DNA of 64,000 nucleotides from Asticcacaulis solisilvae (lineage in GTDB: Bacteria; Pseudomonadota; Alphaproteobacteria; Caulobacterales; Caulobacteraceae), in NCBI RefSeq assembly GCF_017875235.1, contig NZ_JAGGMI010000006.1, positions 1-64,000 on the forward strand. Direction: 5' to 3'. Positions 1-8,941 of the stretch are shown here, in pieces (position 1 is the stretch's first letter; each line of letters begins with the position of its first letter). The notes under the pieces were generated by a model that saw nothing but the letters and a program-made list of their open reading frames with translations, had not been told where the DNA came from and did not search any database. The position numbers and the translations under genes were made by a program.

Positions 1-13
1 GGCGTGCCGCCGA

Positions 14-44
14 TGTCCGGGAAGGCTGCATACCTTCCCGGACA
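14..44. terminator. Perfect 12-bp-stem hairpin, possible terminator
   Basis: Two 12-base arms (14-25 and 33-44) are exact reverse complements around a 7-base loop. There is no clear T-run on either side, so factor-independent termination is not certain. It lies beyond the 3' end of the serine hydrolase gene (minus strand) and may end that transcript or one entering from the left edge. Confidence 0.4.
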
Positions 45-79
45 CCATCGCTTCAGTACAACTCAGCGACCTTGTCCAG

Positions 80-125
80 ATACAAGGGGGACCGCGCCCG
101 AAGGGCGTGGTGGTGGGGTTTCTTA
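80..125. repeat. Part of an alphaproteobacterial intergenic palindromic element
   Basis: The GGGGGACCGCG...GGTGGTGGGG core matches the right half of the element inside the DUF4130 gene at about 4274-4349. A short hairpin (CGCCC GAA GGGCG) sits in its middle. It occupies the gap 3' of the serine hydrolase gene. I see only a partial copy, so this may be a decayed element. Confidence 0.4.
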
Positions 126-131
126 CTTACC

Positions 132-1268
132 CTACAAACACTGATACAGCGCGTCGATCAGCTTCACAGCGCGCGGGTCGCCGATCAGGTAGGATGATTG
201 GCGGTTCATGACATAGGCGGCCGACAGCTTGCGGTCGGGATCGGCCATGACGCACGACCCGCCCCATCCGGAATGGCCGAGCGCCCGGTCGTTCGGACCA
301 TAGATATGGATGCCGCGATTGCGCAGGAAACCCGCGCCCCAGCTCAGGCGGAAGGGCAGGACGCGGTCCTGGCCGTAGACGCGTTCCCGCGTCGCGCTGC
401 CCAGCGTATTGACCGACAGGATGCGGTCGCCACCCATGGAACCACCGTTGGCGATGATACCCAAGAACCGCGCCAGGGCCAGGGCCGTGCCGTGGGTATT
501 GGCCGACGGAATCTCCATGCGGCGCCAGTCGTCGGATCCACGCCCGCCGGGCGCCGAGCCCTTGTCGAGGAAGGCCGCTTGCTTGATCTTGTCGATCGCG
601 CCCAAATCAGGCGGGGACGACGGCTTTTGCAGGGCGGCGATGCGCGGCGCCTCGCTGTCCGGCGTGCCGATCATCAGGTCGATGCCATACTTCATCGCAA
701 AATCATCGCGCAGGGCAGTACCGAGCGAACGGCCGTCGACGCGCTTGTGCAGCTCATTGATCAGATAACCGCCGGTGACCGGATGATAGCCCGAGCCCTG
801 GCCCGGCGACCACAGCGGCTCCTGCGCACACAAAGCATCGAGCGTCGCCTGGACGTCGAACCAGATCGACGGGTCCTTGGCCGGCACGAAGCCAGGCAGG
901 CCGCCCTGGTGCGAGATCAACTGGCCGACCGTGATGCGCGACTTGCCCGCTTGGCCGAATTCCGGCCAGTAGTGGGCGACCGGCGTCTCATAATCGAGCT
1001 TTCCCTTTTCGACCAGGCGAGCCACCAGCGTCGCCATGACGGCCTTGCCGGTCGAGAAGACCGGCGTCAATGTCTTGTCGTCAAAGGGCTTTGAACCTTC
1101 GCGGTCCGCCGATCCGGCCCAGATGTCGAGGACGGTCTCACCACCGACCACCACTGAGAAGCGCGCGCCGCGCTCGGTCAAGCCGTTCGGACCATTGCTG
1201 AAATTCTCGGCGAACGCATCCTTGACGCGCGCAAACTTCTCCGGACAAACGCCGCCGATCTCAGCCAT
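132..1268 (-). CDS. Serine hydrolase, beta-lactamase/EstB-like (class C beta-lactamase fold)
   Basis: A 378-residue penicillin-recognising-fold serine hydrolase. Visible motifs are the SxxK catalytic motif STGK (Ser72, Lys75), a Tyr in GYHPVTGG (Tyr161) fitting the YxN position, and the C-terminal HSGWGG box (His332), which replaces KTG as in esterase-type members. No signal peptide is evident, so it is probably cytoplasmic. Family members are esterases, amidases or D-aminopeptidases; the substrate cannot be read from the sequence. It lies alone on the minus strand with a ~200-bp upstream gap that contains a LacI-operator-like sequence. Family assignment is firm; function is not. Confidence 0.9.
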   Translation of the reverse strand: MAEIGGVCPEKFARVKDAFAENFSNGPNGLTERGARFSVVVGGETVLDIWAGSADREGSKPFDDKTLTPVFSTGKAVMATLVARLVEKGKLDYETPVAHYWPEFGQAGKSRITVGQLISHQGGLPGFVPAKDPSIWFDVQATLDALCAQEPLWSPGQGSGYHPVTGGYLINELHKRVDGRSLGTALRDDFAMKYGIDLMIGTPDSEAPRIAALQKPSSPPDLGAIDKIKQAAFLDKGSAPGGRGSDDWRRMEIPSANTHGTALALARFLGIIANGGSMGGDRILSVNTLGSATRERVYGQDRVLPFRLSWGAGFLRNRGIHIYGPNDRALGHSGWGGSCVMADPDRKLSAAYVMNRQSSYLIGDPRAVKLIDALYQCL

Positions 1269-1378
1269 GATCCAACCTTTAGGGTAATGTTGCTTCCTCT
1301 TTATCGCGCGGGAAGAGTCTCTTCAATCGCCGTTTCGCGCATGCACATTCGGTTGTTGCAATCCTATCGCAATTCGCG

Positions 1379-1400
1379 CTATGTTACCGCTACCAATAAT
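1379..1400. promoter_or_regulatory. Imperfect LacI-family-like operator upstream of the serine hydrolase
   Basis: On the minus strand the sequence TGGTAGCGGTAACA forms an imperfect palindrome (5 of 7 pairs) about 115 bp upstream of the hydrolase start. Alphaproteobacterial LacI-type operators often have this GTAnCGnTAAC flavour. No regulator gene is adjacent, so this is only a candidate. Confidence 0.2.
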
Positions 1401-1468
1401 GCCACATGCCTTGCGAGGCCGTATCCAGCGCCTCACCGTTCCTCCGGCTGGAGCGGCCTCGCGGGCGA

Positions 1469-1795
1469 CTACTGGCCGTCCATCGCATCGCGCAGCCATT
1501 GGGCATAGTCTTCTGACGCCCACACCATCGGCACGGCCATGATTTCTGGCACATCGTAGCCATGGTGCCGCTTCACTACTGCTTCCAGTGCCGGCAGCTT
1601 TACCTTCAGCGTCTTGATCGTCAGCATGATCTCATGGGAGGTTTCAACCTCGCCCTGCCAGCGATAGGTGCTCGTGATCGCATGGCTTTGCACGCAGGCT
1701 GCCAATCGCTGTTCGACCAGCAGGCGCGCCAGGTTATTCGCTTCATCTTCCGATCCGCAAGCGACGGAAACCGCGACCATGTCCGTATCTGTCAT
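1469..1795 (-). CDS. cutA: CutA-family protein (CutA1, divalent-cation tolerance)
   Basis: A 108-residue protein with the CutA1 hallmarks: LAACVQ after the first helix, the YRWQGEVE strand, HEIML, and HHGYDVPEI near the C terminus. CutA1 proteins form very stable trimers with a PII-like fold; the original copper-tolerance role is poorly supported and the actual function is unclear. I place the start at ATG 1795, matching the usual 105-115 residue length, rather than the upstream TTG at 1831. No good Shine-Dalgarno sequence precedes either. Confidence 0.9.
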   Translation of the reverse strand: MTDTDMVAVSVACGSEDEANNLARLLVEQRLAACVQSHAITSTYRWQGEVETSHEIMLTIKTLKVKLPALEAVVKRHHGYDVPEIMAVPMVWASEDYAQWLRDAMDGQ

Positions 1796-1923
1796 AGGTT
1801 TAATGTAAGCGTAATTGACTTTGATTTGCAAACCGGCTGACTGAAGGCCTTAAAGCCTCGCATTTCCTAATGCCGAACCGGCGGCCACTTCGGCGGGAAA
1901 TGCTTAACATGGGAGAGACCACA

Positions 1924-2733
1924 ATGACCCTGGTTCGGCGTACTGTTTTATCGGCAATGATCGGCATGAGTCTGATGGCCTGTGCACCCGCAATCGCTAA
2001 GGACAAGGCCTTGCAGGACGCGGTCGCCGGCGCCTGGCGCGCGCCCGAGAACAAGGCGCGCGACAGCCAGCGCCACCCTGTCGAGGCCCTGACCTTCTGG
2101 GGCCTGAAGCCCGGCATGACGATCATCGAGGTCAATCCCGGTGCGCGCGGCTGGTGGACGGAAATCCTGGCGCCCTACGCGAAGGCGACGGGCGGCACCT
2201 ATGCGGCTGCCATGCCGAATACTCAGGATGCAAACTTCTGGAAGGAAGTCGCCGACAAGTCGATCTTCGGCGAGGTCAAGGCCTATACCCTGAAGGGCGA
2301 TGACTTCGCCTCGCTGCCGGCCAGTTCGGCCGACATGGTCCTGGTGGCGCGAGCCTTCCACGGCTGGGCGCGCCAGGGCGACACGACCGACAACTTCATG
2401 GGCGCGTTCTATAAGGCGCTGAAGCCCGGCGGCATCCTGGCCGTCGAACAGCACCGCGCGCCGGAAGGCTCCGACCCCAAGGCGGGCAACGGGTATGTGC
2501 CGGAATCCTACGTCATCGAAGCGGCGAAAAAGGCCGGCTTCGTGCTGGACGGCAAGTCGGAAATCAACGCCAATCCCAAGGACACGCGCGATCATCCGTT
2601 CGGCGTCTGGACCCTGCGGCCAATCCGCCAGAGCAGCAATGACACCAAGACCCTGACCGAAGCAGAGCGCGCCAAGTTCGATGCCATCGGCGAGTCAGAC
2701 CGCATGACGCTGCGCTTCAAGAAGCCGAACTGA
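1924..2733 (+). CDS. Exported class I SAM-dependent methyltransferase-like protein
   Basis: About 269 residues. The N terminus is a signal sequence ending in SLMAC (possible lipobox) or AIA-KD (signal peptidase I), so the product is predicted to be periplasmic or membrane-anchored. The mature part has a methyltransferase fold: GMTIIEVNPGARGWWTEIL fits SAM motif I, followed by DMVLVARAFHGW and LKPGGILAVEQHRAP (motif post-II/III). This matches the secreted 'predicted methyltransferase' group (COG4798 type), whose substrate is unknown. The start at 1924 is chosen because GGGAGAG sits just upstream; an in-frame ATG at 1870 lacks such a site. A periplasmic methyltransferase is odd because SAM is cytoplasmic. 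Confidence 0.8.
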   Translation: MTLVRRTVLSAMIGMSLMACAPAIAKDKALQDAVAGAWRAPENKARDSQRHPVEALTFWGLKPGMTIIEVNPGARGWWTEILAPYAKATGGTYAAAMPNTQDANFWKEVADKSIFGEVKAYTLKGDDFASLPASSADMVLVARAFHGWARQGDTTDNFMGAFYKALKPGGILAVEQHRAPEGSDPKAGNGYVPESYVIEAAKKAGFVLDGKSEINANPKDTRDHPFGVWTLRPIRQSSNDTKTLTEAERAKFDAIGESDRMTLRFKKPN

Positions 2734-2737
2734 TTCC

Positions 2738-2877
2738 TTCTCCCTGGCCTCGCCGGCAGGCAATACGGGAAGAAGGTGGCCCGCAGGACCGGATGAGGGG
2801 CAAAAACTCTGTCCGCACAAACGACGTCTGTCATAGCCCCTCACCCAACCCTCTCCCCGGAAGCGGGGAGAGGGAAT
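2738..2877. repeat. Palindromic intergenic element, copy 1 (~135 bp)
   Basis: Begins CCTTCTCCC and ends CCCTCTCCCC...GGGGAGAGGG, with the inner arms GGATGAGGGG and CCCCTCACCC. The same order of blocks recurs at 5934-6063, where the identity is strong in the AGAAGGTGGCCCG, GGATGAGGGGCA and AGCCCCTCACCC parts. Such nested inverted repeats are common between genes in alphaproteobacteria. It fills the space between the methyltransferase and the radical SAM gene and may fold at the RNA level as a terminator or stabiliser. Confidence 0.75.
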
Positions 2878-2920
2878 TACCCTTGACGACTTCTTCGCAA
2901 GAACATAACATGAACATGTT

Positions 2921-4147
2921 ATGAAAAAGAGTATCAAGGAGCGGCTGGCGATCCTGTCCGACGCCGCCAAGTACGACGCCAGTTGCGCGTCTTCAGGGAC
3001 CACCAAGCGCGATTCCAGCACGGGCGGCATCGGCTCGACCGAAGGCTCCGGCATCTGCCACGCCTACGCGCCCGATGGACGGTGCATATCGCTGCTCAAG
3101 ATCCTGATGACCAATTTCTGCATCTACGACTGCGCTTATTGCATCAACCGATCGTCCAGCAATGTCGAACGTGCGCGTTTCACGCCTGAGGAGGTGGTGT
3201 GGCTGACGCTCGAATTTTACCGCCGTAACTATATCGAAGGCTTGTTCCTGTCATCGGGCATCATCCGCAATTCCGATTACACCATGGAGCAGATGGTCAG
3301 GATCGCCCGTGACCTGCGCGTGACGCATGTCTTCCGCGGCTATATCCACCTCAAGACCATCCCCGAAGCCTCCGCCGCCCTAATCGAAGAGGCCGGGCTC
3401 TATGCCGACCGCCTGTCGATCAATATCGAGCTGCCGACCGACGCCGGAGTCGAGGCCTTTGCGCCGCAGAAACACCCGGCCAATATCCGCCGTTCCATGG
3501 GCGAACTAAAAGACCAGATTGACGCCGCGTCGGAGCCGACCTTTCGCAAACGGCGCAAGGCCTTTGTTCCCGCCGGCCAGAGCACCCAGATGATCATAGG
3601 CGCTGACCAGGCCAGCGATGCGACCATCCTCGGTACCAGCGCCAATCTCTACGGCAGCTATGCCCTGCGCCGCGTCTACTATTCGGCGTTTAGCCCCATT
3701 CCCGATGCGTCAAAACATCTGCCGCTGATCAAGCCGCCCCTGATGCGCGAACATCGTCTCTACCAGGCGGATTGGCTCTATCGTTTCTATGGCTTCGGCA
3801 TCGGTGAGATTACCGCCGCGCGGCCAGACGGCATGCTCGACCTGGCCATAGATCCGAAACTGTCGTGGGCCCTGGCCAATCGCGACCGCTTCCCGGTCGA
3901 TATCAATAAGGCCGATCGCGAAATGCTGCTGCGCGTGCCGGGTTTCGGCGTCAAGACGGTCGACGCCATCCTGGCTGGCCGCGCCCACAAACGGCTAGGC
4001 CTTGATGACCTGAAACGGCTGAAGGTGTCGGTCAAGAAGGTCCAGCCCTTTGTCACCGCACACGCCTGGACACCGGTCAAGCTGATCGACCGCAGCGACT
4101 TGCGCGAGATGATGATGCCGAAGCCGCAGCAACTGGAACTGTTATGA
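2921..4147 (+). CDS. Putative DNA modification/repair radical SAM protein (TIGR03916 type)
   Basis: A 408-residue radical SAM enzyme. The cluster-binding motif is CIYDCAYC (Cys67, Cys71, Cys74). The C-terminal part (about 324-355) has a helix-hairpin-helix, INKADREMLLRVPGFGVKT, a non-specific DNA-binding element. This combination and the ATGA overlap with the following DUF4130 gene define a known conserved pair annotated as a putative DNA modification/repair system. The reaction has not been established as far as I know. The N-terminal KYDASCASSG and SGICHAYAPDGRCISLLKIL segments are typical of the family. Confidence 0.9.
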   Translation: MKKSIKERLAILSDAAKYDASCASSGTTKRDSSTGGIGSTEGSGICHAYAPDGRCISLLKILMTNFCIYDCAYCINRSSSNVERARFTPEEVVWLTLEFYRRNYIEGLFLSSGIIRNSDYTMEQMVRIARDLRVTHVFRGYIHLKTIPEASAALIEEAGLYADRLSINIELPTDAGVEAFAPQKHPANIRRSMGELKDQIDAASEPTFRKRRKAFVPAGQSTQMIIGADQASDATILGTSANLYGSYALRRVYYSAFSPIPDASKHLPLIKPPLMREHRLYQADWLYRFYGFGIGEITAARPDGMLDLAIDPKLSWALANRDRFPVDINKADREMLLRVPGFGVKTVDAILAGRAHKRLGLDDLKRLKVSVKKVQPFVTAHAWTPVKLIDRSDLREMMMPKPQQLELL

Positions 4148-4986
4148 GAGTGAACTTATGCGGCCGGGGTGACTTCACCGAGTGGCGCGATGCCGCCCGC
4201 TATTTACTACAACAAGGGTGCGCTCCCCGTGATGCGGAGTGGGGTTTAGATCGTGTCGAAGATTTATTTTCTTCGCCCTCCCCATTCATGGGGAGGGGGG
4301 ACCGCGTAGCGGTGGGCGGGGCAAGCATAGTCACCGTACCCCCCGCCTTTATCGATCTGGCCGAGCAGCTTATCTGCCACAGTGACCCTGCTCGCTTTGC
4401 CCTCGCCTATCGCCTGCTATGGCGGCTGCAAACGGAAAAAGCTCTGCTGGAAATCCCGTCCGATCCCGACGTCTCTCGCGCCCGCATGATGGTCAAATCC
4501 GTCCATCGCGACGAACACAAGATGACAGCCTTTGTCCGCTTCAAGGAGGTGCCATCCAATACTCCGCGTCGCGCCTTTGTCGCCTGGTTCGAACCCGACC
4601 ATCATATTGTCCACCGCACAGCACCTTTCTTCCAGAGGCGCTTCGGCGACATGGACTGGGCGATCGCTACACCCAAGGGCACGGCGTCGTGGGATGGCGA
4701 AAGCCTATGCACAGATGACGAACCTGCTGCCCGTCCGGACCTGAACGATGAGACGGACGAGTTGTGGCGGACCTATTTCGCCAATATCTTCAACCCGGCG
4801 CGCCTGAAGGTAAAATCGATGCAGGCCCATATGCCCAAGAAGTACTGGAAGAACCTGCCCGAAGCCGGGTTGATCCCCGACATGATCAGCGGCGCCGAAA
4901 GCCGCGTGCGCGAAATGGCCGACCGAATGGCCAGCGACACCCTGCCAAAATTTCATCAGCGCCTGCACGGCAAGTCGCTATCGTAA
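4144..4986 (+). CDS. DUF4130 protein, partner of the radical SAM enzyme (TIGR03915 type)
   Basis: 280 residues; its ATG overlaps the stop of the preceding gene (ATGA), implying translational coupling. Family features are the LICHSDPARFALAYRLLWRL segment, the HRDEHKMTAFVRF core, FEPDHHIVHRTAPFF and WRTYFANIFNPARLK. In other bacteria this domain is often fused to a UdgX-type uracil-DNA-binding domain; here it stands alone. Residues 44-67 are encoded by a palindromic repeat element inserted in frame, in the linker before VPPAFIDLAE, which is variable in the family. The role is presumed DNA metabolism. Confidence 0.85.
   Translation: MRVNLCGRGDFTEWRDAARYLLQQGCAPRDAEWGLDRVEDLFSSPSPFMGRGDRVAVGGASIVTVPPAFIDLAEQLICHSDPARFALAYRLLWRLQTEKALLEIPSDPDVSRARMMVKSVHRDEHKMTAFVRFKEVPSNTPRRAFVAWFEPDHHIVHRTAPFFQRRFGDMDWAIATPKGTASWDGESLCTDDEPAARPDLNDETDELWRTYFANIFNPARLKVKSMQAHMPKKYWKNLPEAGLIPDMISGAESRVREMADRMASDTLPKFHQRLHGKSLS
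4274..4349. repeat. Palindromic repeat element embedded in the DUF4130 coding sequence
   Basis: Starts with CCCTCCCC-ATTCAT-GGGGAGGGGG, continues with ACCGCGTAGCGGTGGGCGGGG and closes with CCCCCCGCC, giving nested arms typical of alphaproteobacterial intergenic repeats. It is read through without a stop and encodes about residues 44-67 (SPSPFMGRGDRVAVGG...). A related half-element lies at about 80-125. Confidence 0.7.
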
Positions 4987-5047
4987 TTTTACAGCGGATC
5001 GGGCGATGGATGGTCCAACGGGGGCTTTAGATTCCAGGAGCTTCATC

Positions 5048-5494
5048 ATGGGCGTATTCAGCTCGATCAAGGACTTTCTTTTCGGCAAGAAGTTCATCAC
5101 CGTCGGCAAGTCCGGCACGGCTCAGGCGGCACCCGCCACCGCCGCGCCTCGGCCCGCGACACCCGCCGCGCAGGCTCAGCCCACACCATCGGTCCAGGCC
5201 ACCAACCCCGCGGCCGCGCAGGTCGGCCTTCAGGAACGCGTCGATATCGAAGCCATCCTCGACCAGGAAGCGCGCGAAGCCGGCCAGACACTTCACTGGC
5301 GTCAGTCCATCGTCGACCTGATGAAGCTGTGCGGCATCGATTCCAGCCTGCAGAACCGGAAGGAGCTGGCGCAGGAACTCGGCTACACCGGCGATATGAA
5401 CGACTCGGCCTCGATGAATATATGGCTGCACAAGGCGGTTATGCGCGAGCTGGAAAAATCCGGCGGCCAGGTGCCGGCCAATCTCAAGGACTGA
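5048..5494 (+). CDS. DUF3597 domain protein, first of two
   Basis: About 148 residues. The N terminus MGVFSSIKDFLFGKK, an Ala/Pro-rich linker (about 30-60) and a C-terminal helical domain (VDIEAILD, LHWRQSIVDLMKLCGIDSS, ELAQELGYTG, MNIWLHKAVMREL) match DUF3597. The domain is related to those in LysM/peptidoglycan-associated proteins, but its function is not known. The ATG at 5048 follows a CCAGGAG site and gives the canonical N terminus. It is followed 18 bp later by a diverged paralogue, forming a two-gene operon. Confidence 0.85.
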   Translation: MGVFSSIKDFLFGKKFITVGKSGTAQAAPATAAPRPATPAAQAQPTPSVQATNPAAAQVGLQERVDIEAILDQEAREAGQTLHWRQSIVDLMKLCGIDSSLQNRKELAQELGYTGDMNDSASMNIWLHKAVMRELEKSGGQVPANLKD

Positions 5495-5511
5495 ACCCAA
5501 AGGAGCGCAAT

Positions 5512-5931
5512 ATGGCGACCTTCTACGCCACTATCTTCGAGGCCATCGAGGACTTCGTCTTCAGCCATCGCGACGAGGCGCCGACGCTGGATCAGGAAAC
5601 GCCACCGCCCGTCATCGAGCCGGCAGCGCTCGAGCCCGCCGGCACCATGGCGGCGCCCCTGGGCGCGCCGCCGCTGGTGCCGCTCATGGACCGTGTAGAT
5701 GTCGAAGCCGTCCTCGACTACGCGAATGCGATGGAAGGCCGCGACCTGAACTGGCGGACGTCGATCGATGACCTGCTCAGCCTGTGCGGGGTAGAAACTT
5801 CATCGGAAAACCGCGAAGCCCTGGCGACCGAACTGGGCATGGCCAGCAACGCCAGCGATGCCACCCTGCTTCGGGCGACCATGCGTGAACTCGAAGACCG
5901 GGGTGGCGATATCCCGGCGGATTTCAAATAG
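5512..5931 (+). CDS. DUF3597-related protein, second of two
   Basis: 139 residues, starting at ATG 5512 behind AAAGGAG. It keeps the architecture of its upstream neighbour: an amphipathic start (MATFYATIFEAIEDFVF), an acidic and proline-rich linker, then VDVEAVLD, LNWRTSIDDLLSLCGVETS, ALATELGM and a C-terminal MRELEDRGGDIPADFK. Similarity to the first copy is clear in the C-terminal half and low in the linker, indicating an old tandem duplication. The GYTGD motif of the first copy is reduced here. Function is unknown. Confidence 0.85.
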   Translation: MATFYATIFEAIEDFVFSHRDEAPTLDQETPPPVIEPAALEPAGTMAAPLGAPPLVPLMDRVDVEAVLDYANAMEGRDLNWRTSIDDLLSLCGVETSSENREALATELGMASNASDATLLRATMRELEDRGGDIPADFK

Positions 5932-5933
5932 AA

Positions 5934-6063
5934 ATCCCTTCTCCCCGTTTACGGGGAGAAGGTGGCCCGAAGGGTCGGATGAGGGGCAGAAACACTTTCC
6001 GCGCACGCCACACTGGTAGTAGCCCCTCACCCTAACCCTCTCCCCGCAAGCAGGGAGAGGGGA
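5934..6063. repeat. Palindromic intergenic element, copy 2 (~130 bp)
   Basis: Begins CCCTTCTCCCC-GTTTA-CGGGGAGAAGG, contains GGATGAGGGG and CCCCTCACCC arms, and ends CCCTCTCCCC-GCAAGCA-GGGAGAGGGG. It is the second copy of the element at 2738-2877. It fills the gap between the convergent DUF3597 gene and ahcY, where it could serve as a bidirectional terminator. Confidence 0.75.
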
Positions 6064-6068
6064 CTTTT

Positions 6069-7472
<1,404 letters not shown>

Positions 7473-7537
7473 GGGTTCGGTTCCGCGCAATTGGATTTGC
7501 GCCGTTATAGCCGCTGGTCGTTACCAATGCAATAAAG

Positions 7538-7557
7538 ATATAAAGATATCTTTATAT
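7538..7557. promoter_or_regulatory. Perfect 20-bp palindrome upstream of ahcY, probable operator
   Basis: ATATAAAGAT followed by ATCTTTATAT is an exact inverted repeat with no spacer, 66 bp upstream of the ahcY start and just after the MFS gene stop. TAAAGATA is also directly repeated at 7533-7540 and 7541-7548. From memory, operators of ArsR-family SAM/SAH-responsive regulators in proteobacteria have this AAAGATATCTTT form; that link is an inference. Confidence 0.6.
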
Positions 7558-7559
7558 GA

Positions 7560-8831
7560 TTACACTTCGTCTTTGCCTGACAGCAGGATGCACAGCAGGG
7601 TGATCGAGGCCGCCGCCAGCAGGTAGTAGCCAACGTGCGAGGCGCCGTAATTGCTGTAGAGCCAGGTCGCCGCATATGGCGCCAGCGAGGCGCCAAAAAT
7701 GCCGGCGAAGTTGAAGGTCAGGCTTGAGCCGGTATAGCGCACCTCGGTCGGAAACGGCGCCGCCAGCGCCGTCCCGATCAGGCCGTAGGTCAGCCCCATC
7801 AGCGCCATGGCCAGGGCTGAAAAGACGAAGATGGCGCTATCCGAACCGCCCAGCAGGACCGGCAGGCTGAAAGAAAACAGGCCGATCAAAACCGTTGTTG
7901 CGATCAGCACTTCGCGCCGGCCGAACTTTTCGGCCAGCTTGGCGGAAATCGGGATGAACAGGCCAAACGCCACCGAACCCAGGATCTGGATTTCCAGCGC
8001 TTCCAGGAAGGGAATATGGCGGGTCTTGACGTTGAACGACAGGAGCCAGGCGCTGCCGATGTAGAAGAGCACGAAGGTCACCAGGCCGACAAAGCTGCCG
8101 AGCAGCAGGCTGCGCTTATGCTTGGCGAAGATGCGCGTCAGCGGCACCTTGACGCGCTCTTCCTTCTCCTTGGCAGCCTGGAATTCCGGGGTTTCGGTGA
8201 TCGAGAACCGCACCCACAGGCCAACCAGGATCAGAACGATCGAGGCAATGAAGGGTACACGCCAGCCCCAGCTCAGAAAATCTTCCTGCGAGATGTTCTG
8301 CAGCAGGACCCAGAAGGCGCCCGATGACAGGAGCAGGCCTATCGGCGCGCCCAGTTGCGGGAACATGCCGTACCACGACCGCTTGCCCGGAGGCGCATTT
8401 TCGGTCGCCAGCAGGACCGCCCCGCCCCACTCACCGCCAAGCCCCAGCCCCTGGCCAAAGCGGCACAGCGCCAGCAGCGCAGGCGCCGCGACACCGATCT
8501 GGGCGTAGGACGGCAGAAGACCGATGACAACGGTCGAAATCCCCATGGTCAGGAGCGCGGCGACCAGCGTGGCTTTCCGCCCGATGACGTCGCCAAAATG
8601 ACCGAACACCATGGCGCCGATCGGCCGGGCAAAAAAGGCGATCGAGAAGGTCGCGAACGACTGAAGCAGCGCCGAGGTCGGATCGCTGGCCGGGAAGAAG
8701 AGCGTCGGGAAGACCAGCACGGCCGCCGTGGCATAGACGTAAAAATCGAAGAATTCGATCGTCGTGCCGATCAGGCTGGCCAGCAGCACCTTGAACGGCG
8801 AATTGAGCGGCTTGGTAGTGGCGGCGGTCAT
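7560..8831 (-). CDS. MFS transporter, metabolite:H+ symporter (MHS) family
   Basis: About 423 residues with twelve hydrophobic segments. The first helix carries LLASLIGTTIEFFDFYVYATAA, typical of MHS-family symporters (ProP, KgtP, YhjE). RFGQGLGLGGEWGGAVLLATENAP is the conserved loop after TM4, and the RPIGAMVFGHFGDVIGRK motif between TM2 and TM3 is the MFS signature. Substrates in the family are organic acids, proline/betaine or shikimate; the one here is unknown. The start at 8831 (MTAATTKPLNS) gives the normal N terminus. The gene lies upstream of ahcY on the same strand, separated by the 20-bp palindrome, so co-regulation is possible. Confidence 0.9.
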   Translation of the reverse strand: MTAATTKPLNSPFKVLLASLIGTTIEFFDFYVYATAAVLVFPTLFFPASDPTSALLQSFATFSIAFFARPIGAMVFGHFGDVIGRKATLVAALLTMGISTVVIGLLPSYAQIGVAAPALLALCRFGQGLGLGGEWGGAVLLATENAPPGKRSWYGMFPQLGAPIGLLLSSGAFWVLLQNISQEDFLSWGWRVPFIASIVLILVGLWVRFSITETPEFQAAKEKEERVKVPLTRIFAKHKRSLLLGSFVGLVTFVLFYIGSAWLLSFNVKTRHIPFLEALEIQILGSVAFGLFIPISAKLAEKFGRREVLIATTVLIGLFSFSLPVLLGGSDSAIFVFSALAMALMGLTYGLIGTALAAPFPTEVRYTGSSLTFNFAGIFGASLAPYAATWLYSNYGASHVGYYLLAAASITLLCILLSGKDEV

Positions 8832-8941
8832 GCGAAGTTTCGATCCCCTGATTATTTCATGCGCATTAGAACACTCCGCGCCATTTGACCATAGCCACCA
8901 ATCCCGGCTAAGGCTCAGGCAACGAAGCGGAGTTGCAAAAA

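Noticed and set aside
7473-7537. Possible SAH riboswitch upstream of ahcY
   Set aside because: The leader is only about 65 bases long up to the palindrome and shows no stem pattern fitting that riboswitch; a protein operator is more likely.
8832-8941. Search for a BioR operator before bioB
   Set aside because: No TTATnnATAA-type palindrome is present in the gap.
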